A DNA stretch of 57,270 bases, from NCBI GenBank assembly GCA_041687675.1, contig JAWLBM010000032.1:1-57270 (forward strand). Reading direction: 5' to 3'. Each line of letters starts with the position of its first letter. Within the stretch, counting starts at the first letter, position 1. The notes beneath the pieces are model-generated. The model was not told the DNA's origin and searched no databases. It saw only the letters and a list, made by a program, of their open reading frames with translations. Shown here one piece after another: positions 1-9,005 of the stretch. Source of the DNA: JAWLBM01 sp041687675. GTDB taxonomy: Bacteria > Pseudomonadota > Alphaproteobacteria > Rhizobiales > Pleomorphomonadaceae. The translations under genes were made by a program, and so were the position numbers.

Positions 1-2835
1 GCCCGGCTCGCCCGCGCGGCGGGGACGCCGCTCCTCGCCACCACCGACGCGCTCTACCACCACCCCGACCGCCGCCGCCTCGCCGACGTGGTGACCTGCA
101 TCCGCGAGCATGTGACGCTCGCCAGCGCCGGCCGCCGGCTCGCCGCCAACGCCGAGCGGCACCTGAAGCCGGAGGCCGAGATCCGCCGGCTCTACCGCGA
201 CCTGCCGGAGGCGGTGGACGAGGCGGCCCGGCTCCTCGCCCGGCTCGACTTCTCGCTCGACGAGCTTCGCTACGAGTACCCGGACGAGCCGACCGAGGGC
301 CACCCGACGCCGCAGGCGGCGCTGGAGGCGCTCACCCTCGAGGGCGCCGCCCGCCGCTACCCGGACGGGGTGCCGGAGGCGGTCCGGGCGGCGATCCGGC
401 ACGAGTTCGCCATCATCGAGGAACTCGGCTACGCTCCCTACTTCCTCACCGTCCACGACATCGTCCGCTTCGCCCGCTCGCGCGGGATCCTCTGCCAGGG
501 CCGCGGCTCGGCGGCGAACTCGGCGGTGTGCTTCTGCCTCGGCGTCACCGAGGTGGACCCCGCCCGCGGCGACCTGCTGTTCGAGCGCTTCATCAGCCCG
601 GAGCGGCGCGAGCCGCCGGACATCGACGTCGACTTCGAGCACGAGCGGCGGGAGGAGGTGATCCAGTACATCTACGGGAAATACGGCCGCGAGCGCGCCG
701 GCCTCGCCGCCACCGTGATCAGCTACCGGGCCCGCTCGGCGATCCGCGAGGTGGGCAAGGCCTTCGGCCTGTCGGACGACGCGGTCGGCGCGCTCTCCGG
801 GCAGATCTGGGGCTGGTCGTCCACCTCCGTGACCGCGGACGAGGCCCGGCGCGCCGGCATCGACCCGGCCGACCGGTCGGTGACGGAGGCGCTTGCGCTC
901 GCCCGCGAGCTGATCGGCTTTCCCCGCCACCTCTCCCAGCACGTCGGCGGCTTCGTCATCACCCGCGGCCGGCTCGACGAGGTGGTACCGATCGAGAACG
1001 CGGCGATGGAGGACCGCACCGTCATCGAGTGGGACAAGGACGACCTCGACGCCCTCGGCATCCTCAAGATCGACATCCTCGCCCTCGGCATGCTGACCGC
1101 CCTCTCCGGCGCGCTCGGGATGCTGCGCAAGGACTACGGCCGCGACCTCGCGCTCGCCACCATCCCGGCCGAGGACCCGGCGGTCTACGACATGCTCTGC
1201 CGGGCCGATTCCGTCGGCGTCTTCCAGGTCGAGAGCCGGGCGCAGATGACCATGCTGCCGAGGCTCCGCCCGCGCGCCTTCTACGACCTCGTGATCGAGG
1301 TGGCGATCGTGCGGCCGGGGCCGATCCAGGGCGACATGGTGCACCCCTATCTCCGCCGCCGGCAGGGGCTGGAGCCGGTCACCTATCCCTCGAGGGAGCT
1401 GGAGGCGGTGCTCGGCAAGACCCTCGGGGTGCCGCTGTTCCAGGAGCAGGCGATGCGCATCGCCATCGTCGCCGCCGGCTTCACCCCCTCGGAGGCGGAC
1501 CGGCTGCGCCGGGCGATGGCGACCTTCCGCAAGGTCGGCACCATCGGCACCTTCCAGGAGAAGATGATCGAGGGCATGGCCCGCAACGGCTACGACCGGG
1601 CCTTCGCCGAGCGCTGCTTCCGCCAGATCGAGGGCTTCGGCGAGTACGGCTTCCCGGAGAGCCACGCGGCGAGCTTCGCGCTGCTGGTCTACGCCTCCGC
1701 CTGGCTGAAGGCGCGCTACCCGGACGTCTTCTGCGCGGCGCTGCTCAACGCCCAGCCGATGGGCTTCTACGCCCCGGCGCAGCTGGTGCGCGACGCCGCC
1801 GAGCACGGGGTGGAGGTGCGCCCGGTCGACGTCAACCACTCGGACTTCGACGCCACGCTCGAGCCCGGCCGGCGGGCGGCGGACCACCTCCACCCGCGCC
1901 ACCGCGAGATGGCGGGCGTCGTCGAGGCCGAGCGGGCGGTGCGGCTCGGGCTTCGCCAGGTCAAGGGCGCGCGCGAGGAGGAGATGCGCCTCCTCGTCGC
2001 GCGGCGCGGCCGCGGCTACGACGGCGTGCGCGACGTCTGGCTGCGCACCGGCCTTCCCCGGGCGACGATCGAGCGGCTCGCCGACGCCGACGCCTTCCGC
2101 TCGGTCGGGCTCGACCGGCGGGCGGCGCTGTGGGCCGCGCGCGGGCTCGGCCGTACCGGGGCGGACGACGCGCTGCCGCTGTTCGCCGCCGTCGCGGGCG
2201 GCCCCTCGGGCGAGCCGGACGTCCGGCTGCCGCCGATGCCGCCCGGCGAGCACGTGGTCAACGACTACCGATTCCTCTCCCTGTCGCTGAAGGCGCACCC
2301 GGTCTCCTTCCTGCGCCCGCGGCTGGACGCCCGGCGGGTGGAGCGGGCCGAGCGCCTCGCGGTGCTGGCGAACGGGCGGACGGTGACAGTGGCCGGCCTC
2401 GTGCTGGTGCGCCAGCGGCCGGGGTCGGCGAACGGGGTCATCTTCATGACGCTGGAGGACGAGACCGGCGTCGCCAACGTGATCGTCTGGCCGAAGGTGT
2501 TCGAGCGGCTGCGCGGGGTGGTGATCGGCGCGCGGATGGTGGAGGTGACCGGCCGGCTGCAGCGGGAATCCGGCGTCATCCACGTGGTCGCCGAGGAGAT
2601 GCGCGACGCGAGCGCCCTCCTCCGGACCCTCTCGCTCGACGCCGGCGACCTCGACGCGCTCGCCCGCGCCGACGAGGTGCGCCGGCCGGTACCGGACGGG
2701 CGCGGCGCCAAGGTCGCCCGGGCGACGAAGCCGCTGCCGGCGCCGACCCCGCCGCCCGCCGACGTCGCCGAGGCGGTCGGCCGCGGCGCGGCGCGCGCGG
2801 ACCGCTTCATGCCCAGGGGGCGCAACTTCCGCTGA
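1..2835 (+). CDS. dnaE2: Error-prone DNA polymerase DnaE2 (ImuC), 5' end outside window
   Basis: C-family DNA polymerase alpha-like subunit used for SOS mutagenesis and translesion synthesis, normally with ImuA and ImuB. The frame is open at base 1, so the gene is cut by the window edge; 944 residues are visible and roughly the N-terminal part of the PHP domain is missing. The end of the PHP region is seen first (TTDALYHHPDRRRLADV). The catalytic acidic residues follow in PDIDVDF (Asp codons at 619, 625 and 631) and in LKIDILALGMLT. An OB-fold region lies near nt 2380-2610. The C-terminal RFMPRGRNFR tail and the overall length fit DnaE2 rather than replicative DnaE, which is longer. imuA and imuB would be expected just upstream, outside the window. 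Confidence 0.95.
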   Translation, partial: ARLARAAGTPLLATTDALYHHPDRRRLADVVTCIREHVTLASAGRRLAANAERHLKPEAEIRRLYRDLPEAVDEAARLLARLDFSLDELRYEYPDEPTEGHPTPQAALEALTLEGAARRYPDGVPEAVRAAIRHEFAIIEELGYAPYFLTVHDIVRFARSRGILCQGRGSAANSAVCFCLGVTEVDPARGDLLFERFISPERREPPDIDVDFEHERREEVIQYIYGKYGRERAGLAATVISYRARSAIREVGKAFGLSDDAVGALSGQIWGWSSTSVTADEARRAGIDPADRSVTEALALARELIGFPRHLSQHVGGFVITRGRLDEVVPIENAAMEDRTVIEWDKDDLDALGILKIDILALGMLTALSGALGMLRKDYGRDLALATIPAEDPAVYDMLCRADSVGVFQVESRAQMTMLPRLRPRAFYDLVIEVAIVRPGPIQGDMVHPYLRRRQGLEPVTYPSRELEAVLGKTLGVPLFQEQAMRIAIVAAGFTPSEADRLRRAMATFRKVGTIGTFQEKMIEGMARNGYDRAFAERCFRQIEGFGEYGFPESHAASFALLVYASAWLKARYPDVFCAALLNAQPMGFYAPAQLVRDAAEHGVEVRPVDVNHSDFDATLEPGRRAADHLHPRHREMAGVVEAERAVRLGLRQVKGAREEEMRLLVARRGRGYDGVRDVWLRTGLPRATIERLADADAFRSVGLDRRAALWAARGLGRTGADDALPLFAAVAGGPSGEPDVRLPPMPPGEHVVNDYRFLSLSLKAHPVSFLRPRLDARRVERAERLAVLANGRTVTVAGLVLVRQRPGSANGVIFMTLEDETGVANVIVWPKVFERLRGVVIGARMVEVTGRLQRESGVIHVVAEEMRDASALLRTLSLDAGDLDALARADEVRRPVPDGRGAKVARATKPLPAPTPPPADVAEAVGRGAARADRFMPRGRNFR

Positions 2836-3036
2836 GGCGCGCGGCCGGATGCCGCGACCGCTGGACGGGCAAACCCGCGGCGGTAGATTACCCTGGGTCG
2901 CCGGCCGAACGCGCCGCCGCGTCGCCGCGCCCGCACCGACGCCGACCCGCGGCGGGCGCCGCGGCGCCGGCCATGACAGACGGACCGGTCTCTGCTAGCT
3001 AGAGGCGCTTCAGTCAGAGAGGACGGCCGCCGCGCG

Positions 3037-3621
3037 ATGGAATTCGAGAAGGGCCCCAACGATCCGGCCACCAGGTCGGAGAACCCGCTGGTCAAGCTGG
3101 CGCTCGAGCTCGGCCCGCTCGGCGTGTTCTTCTTCGTCAACGCCCGCGCCGACATCTTCGCGGCCACCGCCGCCTTCATGGTGGCGATGGCGGTGTCGCT
3201 GTCGATCTCCTGGTGGCTGACCCGGCGGCTGGCGGTGATGCCGGTGGTGACCGGCGTGGTCGTGCTGGTGTTCGGCACCCTGACGCTGCTGCTGCAGGAC
3301 GACACCTTCATCAAGATGAAGCCGACGATCGTCAACGGGCTGTTCGCCGCGGTGCTGCTCGGCGGCCTCGCCTTCGGCAAGGCGCTGCTCGGCTACGTCT
3401 TCGACAGCGCCTTCCACCTGACGGAGGAGGGCTGGCGCAAGCTGACGCTGCGCTGGGGCCTCTTCTTCGTGGTGCTGGCGGTGATCAACGAGGTGGTCTG
3501 GCGCACCCAGACGACGGACTTCTGGGTCGCCTTCAAGGTCTGGGGCATCCTGCCGCTGACGCTGGTCTTCTCGGCCGCGCAGCTGCCGCTGCTGACCCGC
3601 CACGCGATCGACCGCGACTGA
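3037..3621 (+). CDS. yciB: YciB/IspZ family inner-membrane septation protein
   Basis: A 194-residue integral membrane protein of the YciB (septation protein A) family, implicated in cell-envelope synthesis and septation; its molecular activity is not known. It has about five hydrophobic segments. The family motifs ELGPLGVFFFVN near residue 25, the IKMKPTIVN loop and INEVVWR are all present. Length is normal for the family. The start is preceded by a GAGAGGAC ribosome site. It stands between dnaE2 and a convergent GNAT gene whose stop codon is immediately adjacent, so the two transcripts meet with no spacer. Confidence 0.92.
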   Translation: MEFEKGPNDPATRSENPLVKLALELGPLGVFFFVNARADIFAATAAFMVAMAVSLSISWWLTRRLAVMPVVTGVVVLVFGTLTLLLQDDTFIKMKPTIVNGLFAAVLLGGLAFGKALLGYVFDSAFHLTEEGWRKLTLRWGLFFVVLAVINEVVWRTQTTDFWVAFKVWGILPLTLVFSAAQLPLLTRHAIDRD

Positions 3622-4095
3622 TCAGCCCTCGCGCTCGACGGGCACCTCGAACAGGCGCGAGGTGGAGGGCGTCGCCACCTCCTCGTAGAGCTCGGTGTCG
3701 TGGGTGAGGCCCGTCGCCGCCGCATCCACCGGCTTCGGCACGATCCAGCGCAGGCCGCCCCAGCCGCGACGGGCGGACTGGGCCTTCACCGCCTCCATGA
3801 GCGTGCGGCCGACCCCCTTGCCGCGATGCGCGGGCAGAACGTAGATGTCGTTGACCTGGCCGGTGCGCAGCCCGGTGATGGTGTCCGGCAGGTCGAAGAA
3901 CATCACGAAGCCGACGAGGTCGCCGCCGTCGAAGGCGCCGATCACCTCGGCGGTGCGGTCGTTGGTCAGGAGCTCGGCGTAGTACTCGTCCGGCCGGCGC
4001 GGCGCTCCGCGGCGCATGGCCTGGGCGTAGGCGGCGATCAGCGGCGCCAGATGGTGGGCGTCCTTCTGGACGAGCGGCTTGGTGGTGACCGTCAT
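3622..4095 (-). CDS. GNAT family N-acetyltransferase
   Basis: A 157-residue single-domain acetyltransferase of the GNAT fold. The acetyl-CoA pyrophosphate loop is visible in the family form Q/RxxGxG/A, as HRGKGVGRTLMEA near residues 94-106, after the beta-strand QVNDIYVLP. The substrate cannot be inferred: no partner gene lies beside it and it is monocistronic and convergent to yciB. Length is ordinary for a stand-alone GNAT. It is not part of the toxin-antitoxin pair found later in the window. Confidence 0.85.
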   Translation of the reverse strand: MTVTTKPLVQKDAHHLAPLIAAYAQAMRRGAPRRPDEYYAELLTNDRTAEVIGAFDGGDLVGFVMFFDLPDTITGLRTGQVNDIYVLPAHRGKGVGRTLMEAVKAQSARRGWGGLRWIVPKPVDAAATGLTHDTELYEEVATPSTSRLFEVPVEREG

Positions 4096-4301
4096 GGAGC
4101 GTCGTCTCCGCCGTAGGGACCCTGTCCTGCGATAGGGCGCGATCCGCGTCGCCCCGTCATGGCCGGGTAGCCGCCCGGCCGGCGCAAGTCAACGGGGGAC
4201 GTGCAGGGCGCGCCGCCCGGCCGGGGATCGAAGCGGGTCATGGCGCCGGGGCCGCGGCCCCGGCAGGCTGCGCCGGACAGCAGAGCGGCGGGAGGCCGAC
4301 G

Positions 4302-5303
4302 ATGTTCTGGAGGAGAAGGCTGCTGCTCGCCGGGCTCGGCGGCCTCGTCGCCGCCGGGGGGATCGGCGCCCTCGCCGCCGCCCGGTCGTTCCGGGCGGCG
4401 ATGGCGACGGCCGAGGCCCGCGTCTCCACCGGCAGCCGGACGATCCCCACCCGATTCGGCGCGCTGGAATACGCCGACGCCGGCGAGGGCCCGGCGGTGC
4501 TGATGATCCACGGCACGGGCGGCGGGTTCGACCAGGGCCTTGCCTTCGGCCGGCCGCTGGTGGAGGCCGGCTACCGCCTGATCGCCCCGTCCCGCTTCGG
4601 CTACCTCGGCAGCGACCTTCCCGACGACCCCGGGCCCGAGGCCCAGGCCGACGCCTTCGTCGAGCTTCTCGACCACCTCGGGCTGCCGGCCGTCGCGGCG
4701 GTCGGCGGCTCGGCCGGGGCGCTCTCGGCGATCGCCTTCGCCATTCGCCATCCGTCCCGCTGCGCCGCGCTGGTCGCCGTGGTCCCGGCCACCTACGCGC
4801 CGGCCCGGCCCACGGCCGAGCCGATGTCGCCGACCGCCGCCGCGGCCCTCGAGGCGATGCTCCGCTCCGACCTCCTGTTCTGGCTCGCGACGACACTAGC
4901 GGAGGACCGCATGATCGGCACGGTGCTCGCCACCGACCCGGCGCTGGTGCGCGCGGCCTCGCCGACCGAGCGCGAGCGCGTCCTCGCCATTCTCCGCGAG
5001 ATCCTGCCCGTCTCGCGGCGCACCGACGGCTTCCTCGCCGACGCGGCGCGCACCGCCGATCCCGCGCCGGTCGACCTTGCGGCGATCCGCGCGCCGACGC
5101 TCGCGGTCTCCTTCGCCGACGACCGGTTCGGCACCTTCGACGCCGCCCGCCACATCGCCGGGGCGGTGCCCGGCGCCCGCTTCCTCGGCTGGCCGCGGGG
5201 CGGCCACGTCTACGTCGGCCACGAGGCGGAGATGTTCGCCGGGATCGTCGACTTCCTCGCCGACACGGGCTGGCGGCCGCGTCCGCCCGGCAGTTCGAAC
5301 TGA
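4302..5303 (+). CDS. Alpha/beta hydrolase with N-terminal membrane anchor or signal
   Basis: A 333-residue alpha/beta-hydrolase-fold enzyme. The oxyanion-hole motif is MIHGTGGG near residue 68, the nucleophile elbow is GGSAG with Ser137, a candidate catalytic acid lies in SFADDRFGTFD and the His in RGGHVYVGH near the C-terminus, so the triad looks complete. Residues 7-27 form one hydrophobic segment after RRR, which suggests export or anchoring in the inner membrane. The start has GGGAGG nine bases upstream. The substrate (ester, lactone or epoxide) is unknown. It is separated from the next co-directional gene by about 115 bp and could share its transcript. Confidence 0.85.
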   Translation: MFWRRRLLLAGLGGLVAAGGIGALAAARSFRAAMATAEARVSTGSRTIPTRFGALEYADAGEGPAVLMIHGTGGGFDQGLAFGRPLVEAGYRLIAPSRFGYLGSDLPDDPGPEAQADAFVELLDHLGLPAVAAVGGSAGALSAIAFAIRHPSRCAALVAVVPATYAPARPTAEPMSPTAAAALEAMLRSDLLFWLATTLAEDRMIGTVLATDPALVRAASPTERERVLAILREILPVSRRTDGFLADAARTADPAPVDLAAIRAPTLAVSFADDRFGTFDAARHIAGAVPGARFLGWPRGGHVYVGHEAEMFAGIVDFLADTGWRPRPPGSSN

Positions 5304-5419
5304 CCGGCCGCTCCGGCCGTTGGTCTGCGAATGATCGCCCCATGCGGGACGCGGCGGCACTTTACGCCGGCGCGCGCAGCGGCGAGATTGGGACCGAAAC
5401 CACGAAGCGGGACAGCGGC

Positions 5420-6550
5420 ATGCCGGCGATCAACTATCTCACCACCATCCACCTCGGCGAGGGCTCGGCCGGGCTGCTTCCTTCGGAGTGCGAGCGGCTC
5501 GGGGTGTCGCGGCCGCTGCTGGTGACCGACCGGGGCGTGCGGGCGGCCGGCCTCATCGAGCGGGTGCCGGGCGCCGCCGACATGGTCGTCTTCGACGCGA
5601 CGCCGTCGAACCCGACCGAGACCGCCGTGCGCGAGGCGGTGGCGATCTACCAGGCCTCGGGCTGCGACGGCGTGGTGGCGGTCGGCGGCGGCTCCTCGAT
5701 CGACCTTGCCAAGGGCGTCGCGCTCGCGGCCACGCACGACGGCCCGCTGGCGCGCTACGCCCTTGTCGAGGGCGGGCTCGCCCGGATCACGGCCGCGATG
5801 GCGCCGGTCATCGCGGTCCCGACCACCGCCGGCACCGGCAGCGAGGTCGGACGGGCGGCGATCCTCATCCTCGACGACGGCCGCAAGCTGGCGATCCTGT
5901 CGCCCCATGTGATCCCGAAGTCGGCGATCTGCGATCCCGTGCTGACCTGGCGGCTGCCGGCGGGTCTGACCGCCGCGACGGGCATGGACGCCATCTCGCA
6001 CTGCCTCGAGACCTTCATGGCGCCGGCCTTCAACCCGCCGGCGGACGCCATCGCGCTCGACGGGCTGACCCGCGGCTGGCGCTCGATCGCCCGGGCGGTC
6101 GAGGCGCCCGACGACCGCGCGGCCCGGCTCGACATGATGACGGCGTCGCTGGAGGGCGCCATGGCGTTCCAGAAGGGCCTCGGCTGCGTGCACAGCCTCA
6201 GCCACGCCCTCGGCGGGATGAACCCGGCCCTGCACCACGGCACCCTCAACGCGGTGCTGCTGCCGGCGGTGATCCGCTTCAACGCGGTCTCGCCGAGCTT
6301 CGCGGCGGAAAACAAGCTTGCGCGGATGGCGGCGGCGATGGGCGTCGAGGCGGACGGCGAGGCGATCGCGACGGCGGTGGCCGGCCTCAACCGGCGGCTC
6401 GGGCTGCCCTCCGGGCTCGGCGACCTGGGCGTCCGCGAGGAGGCGATCCCCAGGCTGGTCGCGGGCGCGCTCGCCGACCATTGCCACGGCACCAACCCGC
6501 GCACGGCCTCGGCCGACGACTACCGCGACCTGATCCTCGCCTCGATGTGA
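5420..6550 (+). CDS. Iron-containing alcohol dehydrogenase
   Basis: A 376-residue group III (iron-type) NAD(P)-dependent alcohol dehydrogenase. The nucleotide-binding GGGSSIDLAKG, the PTTAGTGSEV motif and the metal-ligand segments MDAISHCLE and GCVHSLSHALGG..HHG are all visible, so the Fe/Zn site (Asp, three His) appears intact. An upstream in-frame ATG at 5342 would add 26 residues with no family similarity; the start at MPAINYL was chosen because family homology begins there. It is a different branch from the maleylacetate reductase at 10445. It is followed, after a 185-bp gap with a palindrome, by a desaturase and a PanB-like gene. The physiological substrate is unknown. Confidence 0.9.
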   Translation: MPAINYLTTIHLGEGSAGLLPSECERLGVSRPLLVTDRGVRAAGLIERVPGAADMVVFDATPSNPTETAVREAVAIYQASGCDGVVAVGGGSSIDLAKGVALAATHDGPLARYALVEGGLARITAAMAPVIAVPTTAGTGSEVGRAAILILDDGRKLAILSPHVIPKSAICDPVLTWRLPAGLTAATGMDAISHCLETFMAPAFNPPADAIALDGLTRGWRSIARAVEAPDDRAARLDMMTASLEGAMAFQKGLGCVHSLSHALGGMNPALHHGTLNAVLLPAVIRFNAVSPSFAAENKLARMAAAMGVEADGEAIATAVAGLNRRLGLPSGLGDLGVREEAIPRLVAGALADHCHGTNPRTASADDYRDLILASM

Positions 6551-6572
6551 CCCGGCCCGCCAGGGGCCGATA

Positions 6573-6588
6573 TGGAACATACATTCCA
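6573..6588. promoter_or_regulatory. Candidate operator palindrome upstream of desaturase
   Basis: A perfect inverted repeat TGGAA-N6-TTCCA in a locally AT-rich stretch, about 150 bp before the desaturase start and 22 bp after the dehydrogenase stop. TGGAA/TTCCA arms resemble sites bound by IclR-type regulators; that assignment is inference from the arms alone, and no regulator gene is adjacent. Confidence 0.4.
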
Positions 6589-6736
6589 TTTTTGGCAGCC
6601 GGCGAACATCCGGCTTGAATGCGGCGGGCGGCTGTGACAGGCTCGCCGGTGTCGGCCGGATGCGGGAGGCGCCGGCGGGGCGGAGGATGTCCCGCGCCGC
6701 GCCTCGGTCCCGAGGATGCCGGCAGGTGAGGTCGCC

Positions 6737-7828
6737 ATGTCCGCCGTCGTCGAGAGCCCGGCCGTTTATCCCAGAGATTACAGCCTCACGGGGCCGCTCA
6801 ACGAACGCGCCCGCCAGATCGGCCTCGCCAACGCCGAATGGTACCGCTCGCCGATCCCGCGCGCCCGGATGAAGGAGCTGATGCAGCGCTCCGACGGGCC
6901 GGCGACGCGCGACACCCTCCTCTGGATCGGCGGAATGATCGTCACCGGCGGCCTCGGTGCGGTGTTCTGGGGCAGCTGGATCGCGGCCCCCTTCTTCCTG
7001 GTCTACGGCGTGCTCTACGGTTCCGGCGGCGACAGCCGCTGGCACGAATGCGGCCACGGCACCGCGTTCCGGACGCAGTGGAAGAACGACGCGGTCTACC
7101 AGCTCGCCTCCTTCCTGATGATCCGCAACCCGACGGTGTGGCGCTGGAGCCACTCGCGCCACCACACCGACACCATCATCGTCGGCCGCGACCCGGAGAT
7201 CGTGGCGATGCGGCCGCCGGATGTCGCGCGGGTGCTTCTCAACGTCTTCGGCATCCTCGACGTGCCGAAGTCGCTCGCGGCGATGCTGCGCCATGCCGCC
7301 GGGCGGCTCGACGGCGAGGAGCGCGACTTCATCCCCGAAGCCGAGTGGCCGAAGGTGTACCGCGTCGCCCGGGTCTGGACCGCCATCTATGCCGCGGTCG
7401 CCGCGCTCTGCCTCGCCACCGGCTCGATTCTGCCGGCCATGCTCGTCGGCCTGCCGCGGATGTACGGGGCCTGGCACCACGTCCTCACCGGCCTCACCCA
7501 GCACGTCGGCCTCGCCGAGGACGTGCTCGACCACCGGCTCAACTGCCGGACCATGTACATCAACCCGTTCAGCCGCTTCGTCTACTGGAACATGAACTAC
7601 CACGTGGAGCACCACATGTTCCCGATGGTGCCGTACCACCGCCTGCCGGAGCTGCACCGGGAGATCCAGGCCGATTGCCCGCCGCCCTACCACGGCTTCT
7701 GGGCCTGCTACCGCGAGATCATCCCGACGCTCATGAGGCAGCTGAGGGATCCCACCCACTTCGTCCGCCGCGAGCTGCCGCCGACCGCCCGGCCGACGCC
7801 GCCGCTCCCCTCCGGCGCGGTCGGCTGA
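6737..7828 (+). CDS. Membrane fatty-acid-desaturase-family protein
   Basis: A 363-residue integral membrane di-iron enzyme of the desaturase/hydroxylase superfamily. The three histidine clusters are HECGH (residues 103-107), HSRHH (139-143) and HVEHH within NYHVEHHMFP. Hydrophobic pairs lie near residues 60-95 and 215-240. It would insert a double bond or hydroxyl into a lipid-like or aromatic substrate using O2 and an external electron donor; no ferredoxin or reductase gene is next to it. The first in-frame ATG is at 6716; 6737 was chosen because GGTGAGG lies upstream. It is followed by a PanB-like gene after 44 bp, so the two are probably cotranscribed. Confidence 0.88.
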   Translation: MSAVVESPAVYPRDYSLTGPLNERARQIGLANAEWYRSPIPRARMKELMQRSDGPATRDTLLWIGGMIVTGGLGAVFWGSWIAAPFFLVYGVLYGSGGDSRWHECGHGTAFRTQWKNDAVYQLASFLMIRNPTVWRWSHSRHHTDTIIVGRDPEIVAMRPPDVARVLLNVFGILDVPKSLAAMLRHAAGRLDGEERDFIPEAEWPKVYRVARVWTAIYAAVAALCLATGSILPAMLVGLPRMYGAWHHVLTGLTQHVGLAEDVLDHRLNCRTMYINPFSRFVYWNMNYHVEHHMFPMVPYHRLPELHREIQADCPPPYHGFWACYREIIPTLMRQLRDPTHFVRRELPPTARPTPPLPSGAVG

Positions 7829-7872
7829 CCGCCCGCCGCGCCGCCCGACCGCAAGCCGAAAAGGGGCAAGCG

Positions 7873-8670
7873 ATGCCGCGCAGGAAACCGACGGTCCTCG
7901 ACGTCCGGATGAACAAGGGCAGGTACCTCTACTCCATGCTGCGGGTGGAGACCCGGGACGAGCTCGCCGCCGCCGAGGAGGCCGGGATCGACATGGTCTC
8001 GGTGCCGCCGGAGCTGCTGCTCGACCCGTGCTTCCGCGACGTCGCGCCCTCCGTCTTCGCCGTCCCCGGCGTCGCGCTCTACGATGGCGGGACCACCGAC
8101 GACACGCTCCGCTGGGCGTTCCGGATGATGAGCGCGGGCGCCGACGCGGTCTATTGCGCGGCCTCGTTCCAGACCGTCCGCCGGCTCGCCGACGAGGGCG
8201 TGCCGGTGATCGGCCACACCGGTCTGATCCCCTCCAAGTGTACCTGGACCGGCGGCTTCAGGGCGGTGGGCAAGACCGCCGAGAGCGCCATGGAGATCTG
8301 GCGCATGGTGAAGCGCTACGAGGAGGCCGGGGCGTTCGGGGCGGAGATCGAGGTGGTGCCGCCGGACGTCGCCGCCGAGATCTCGAAGCGCACGCCGCTG
8401 TTCATGATCTCGATGGGTTCGGGAACCGGCTGCGACGCCCAGTACCTCTTCTCCTGCGACGTGCTCGGCGAGACCCGCGGCCACGTGCCGCGCCATGCCC
8501 GGGTCTACCGGAACTTCGCCGCCGAGCGGGACCGGCTGCAGCGCGAGCGCGTCGCCGCCTTCCGCGAGTATCACGCGGACGTCCAGAGCGGCGCCTTCCC
8601 GCAGCCCGGGGAGATGGTCGCCGCCGGCGCCGGCGAGTTCGAGCGCTTCCGGGCGATGCTGGACGGCTGA
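7873..8670 (+). CDS. PanB-like (ketopantoate hydroxymethyltransferase family) protein
   Basis: A 265-residue TIM-barrel protein related to 3-methyl-2-oxobutanoate hydroxymethyltransferase. Conserved pieces are VIGHTGLIPS, the GGFRAVGK strand, a Glu in EVVP matching the catalytic Glu of PanB (LELIP), the SMGSGTGCDAQ loop, and the C-terminal EYHADVQSGAFP matching YVAEVESGSFP. The VGDSLG metal-binding motif of PanB is absent (the aligned stretch reads MVSVPPELL), as is the Lys-containing VKIEGG segment (VYCAAS here). True ketopantoate synthesis is therefore doubtful. An AAGGGG site precedes the ATG. It follows the desaturase closely and probably works on a product of that gene set. Confidence 0.8.
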   Translation: MPRRKPTVLDVRMNKGRYLYSMLRVETRDELAAAEEAGIDMVSVPPELLLDPCFRDVAPSVFAVPGVALYDGGTTDDTLRWAFRMMSAGADAVYCAASFQTVRRLADEGVPVIGHTGLIPSKCTWTGGFRAVGKTAESAMEIWRMVKRYEEAGAFGAEIEVVPPDVAAEISKRTPLFMISMGSGTGCDAQYLFSCDVLGETRGHVPRHARVYRNFAAERDRLQRERVAAFREYHADVQSGAFPQPGEMVAAGAGEFERFRAMLDG

Positions 8671-8771
8671 CAGCGCCAAGGCCGCGGAGCGGGCCGAGGC
8701 CGCGGCGGATGTTGCGAATCCGGGCTCGTTTCGGCGAGAGTGCGGCGTCGGATCCGCCGCTGGAGCATGCC

Positions 8772-8903
8772 ATGCCGCTTCGTCTCGCCGCCATCGCCGC
8801 GCTCGCCGCCTCCCTCGCCCTGGCAGCCTGCGCCAACACCGTCCGCGGCGTCGGCCAGGACCTCAAGGACACCGGCAACGCCGTCGCCGACGTGGTGAGC
8901 TGA
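8772..8903 (+). CDS. Entericidin A/B-type small lipoprotein
   Basis: A 43-residue protein with a hydrophobic signal and a lipobox LAAC ending at residue about 21, so it should be a short lipid-anchored peptide. The mature part TVRGVGQDLKDTGNAV matches the entericidin family, whose E. coli members form a toxin/antidote lipoprotein pair; in alphaproteobacteria single copies are common and their role is unclear. No second entericidin is adjacent. A ribosome-binding site is not obvious. Confidence 0.85.
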   Translation: MPLRLAAIAALAASLALAACANTVRGVGQDLKDTGNAVADVVS

Positions 8904-9005
8904 GCGGCCGCGGCCCGGTCCCCGCCCCGCCGCCGCAGGCGCGCCGGGAACCGCCACATGCCCGCCACGGTTTCCGCCCAGACGACGGGGCGGAGTGAAA
9001 GAGCG

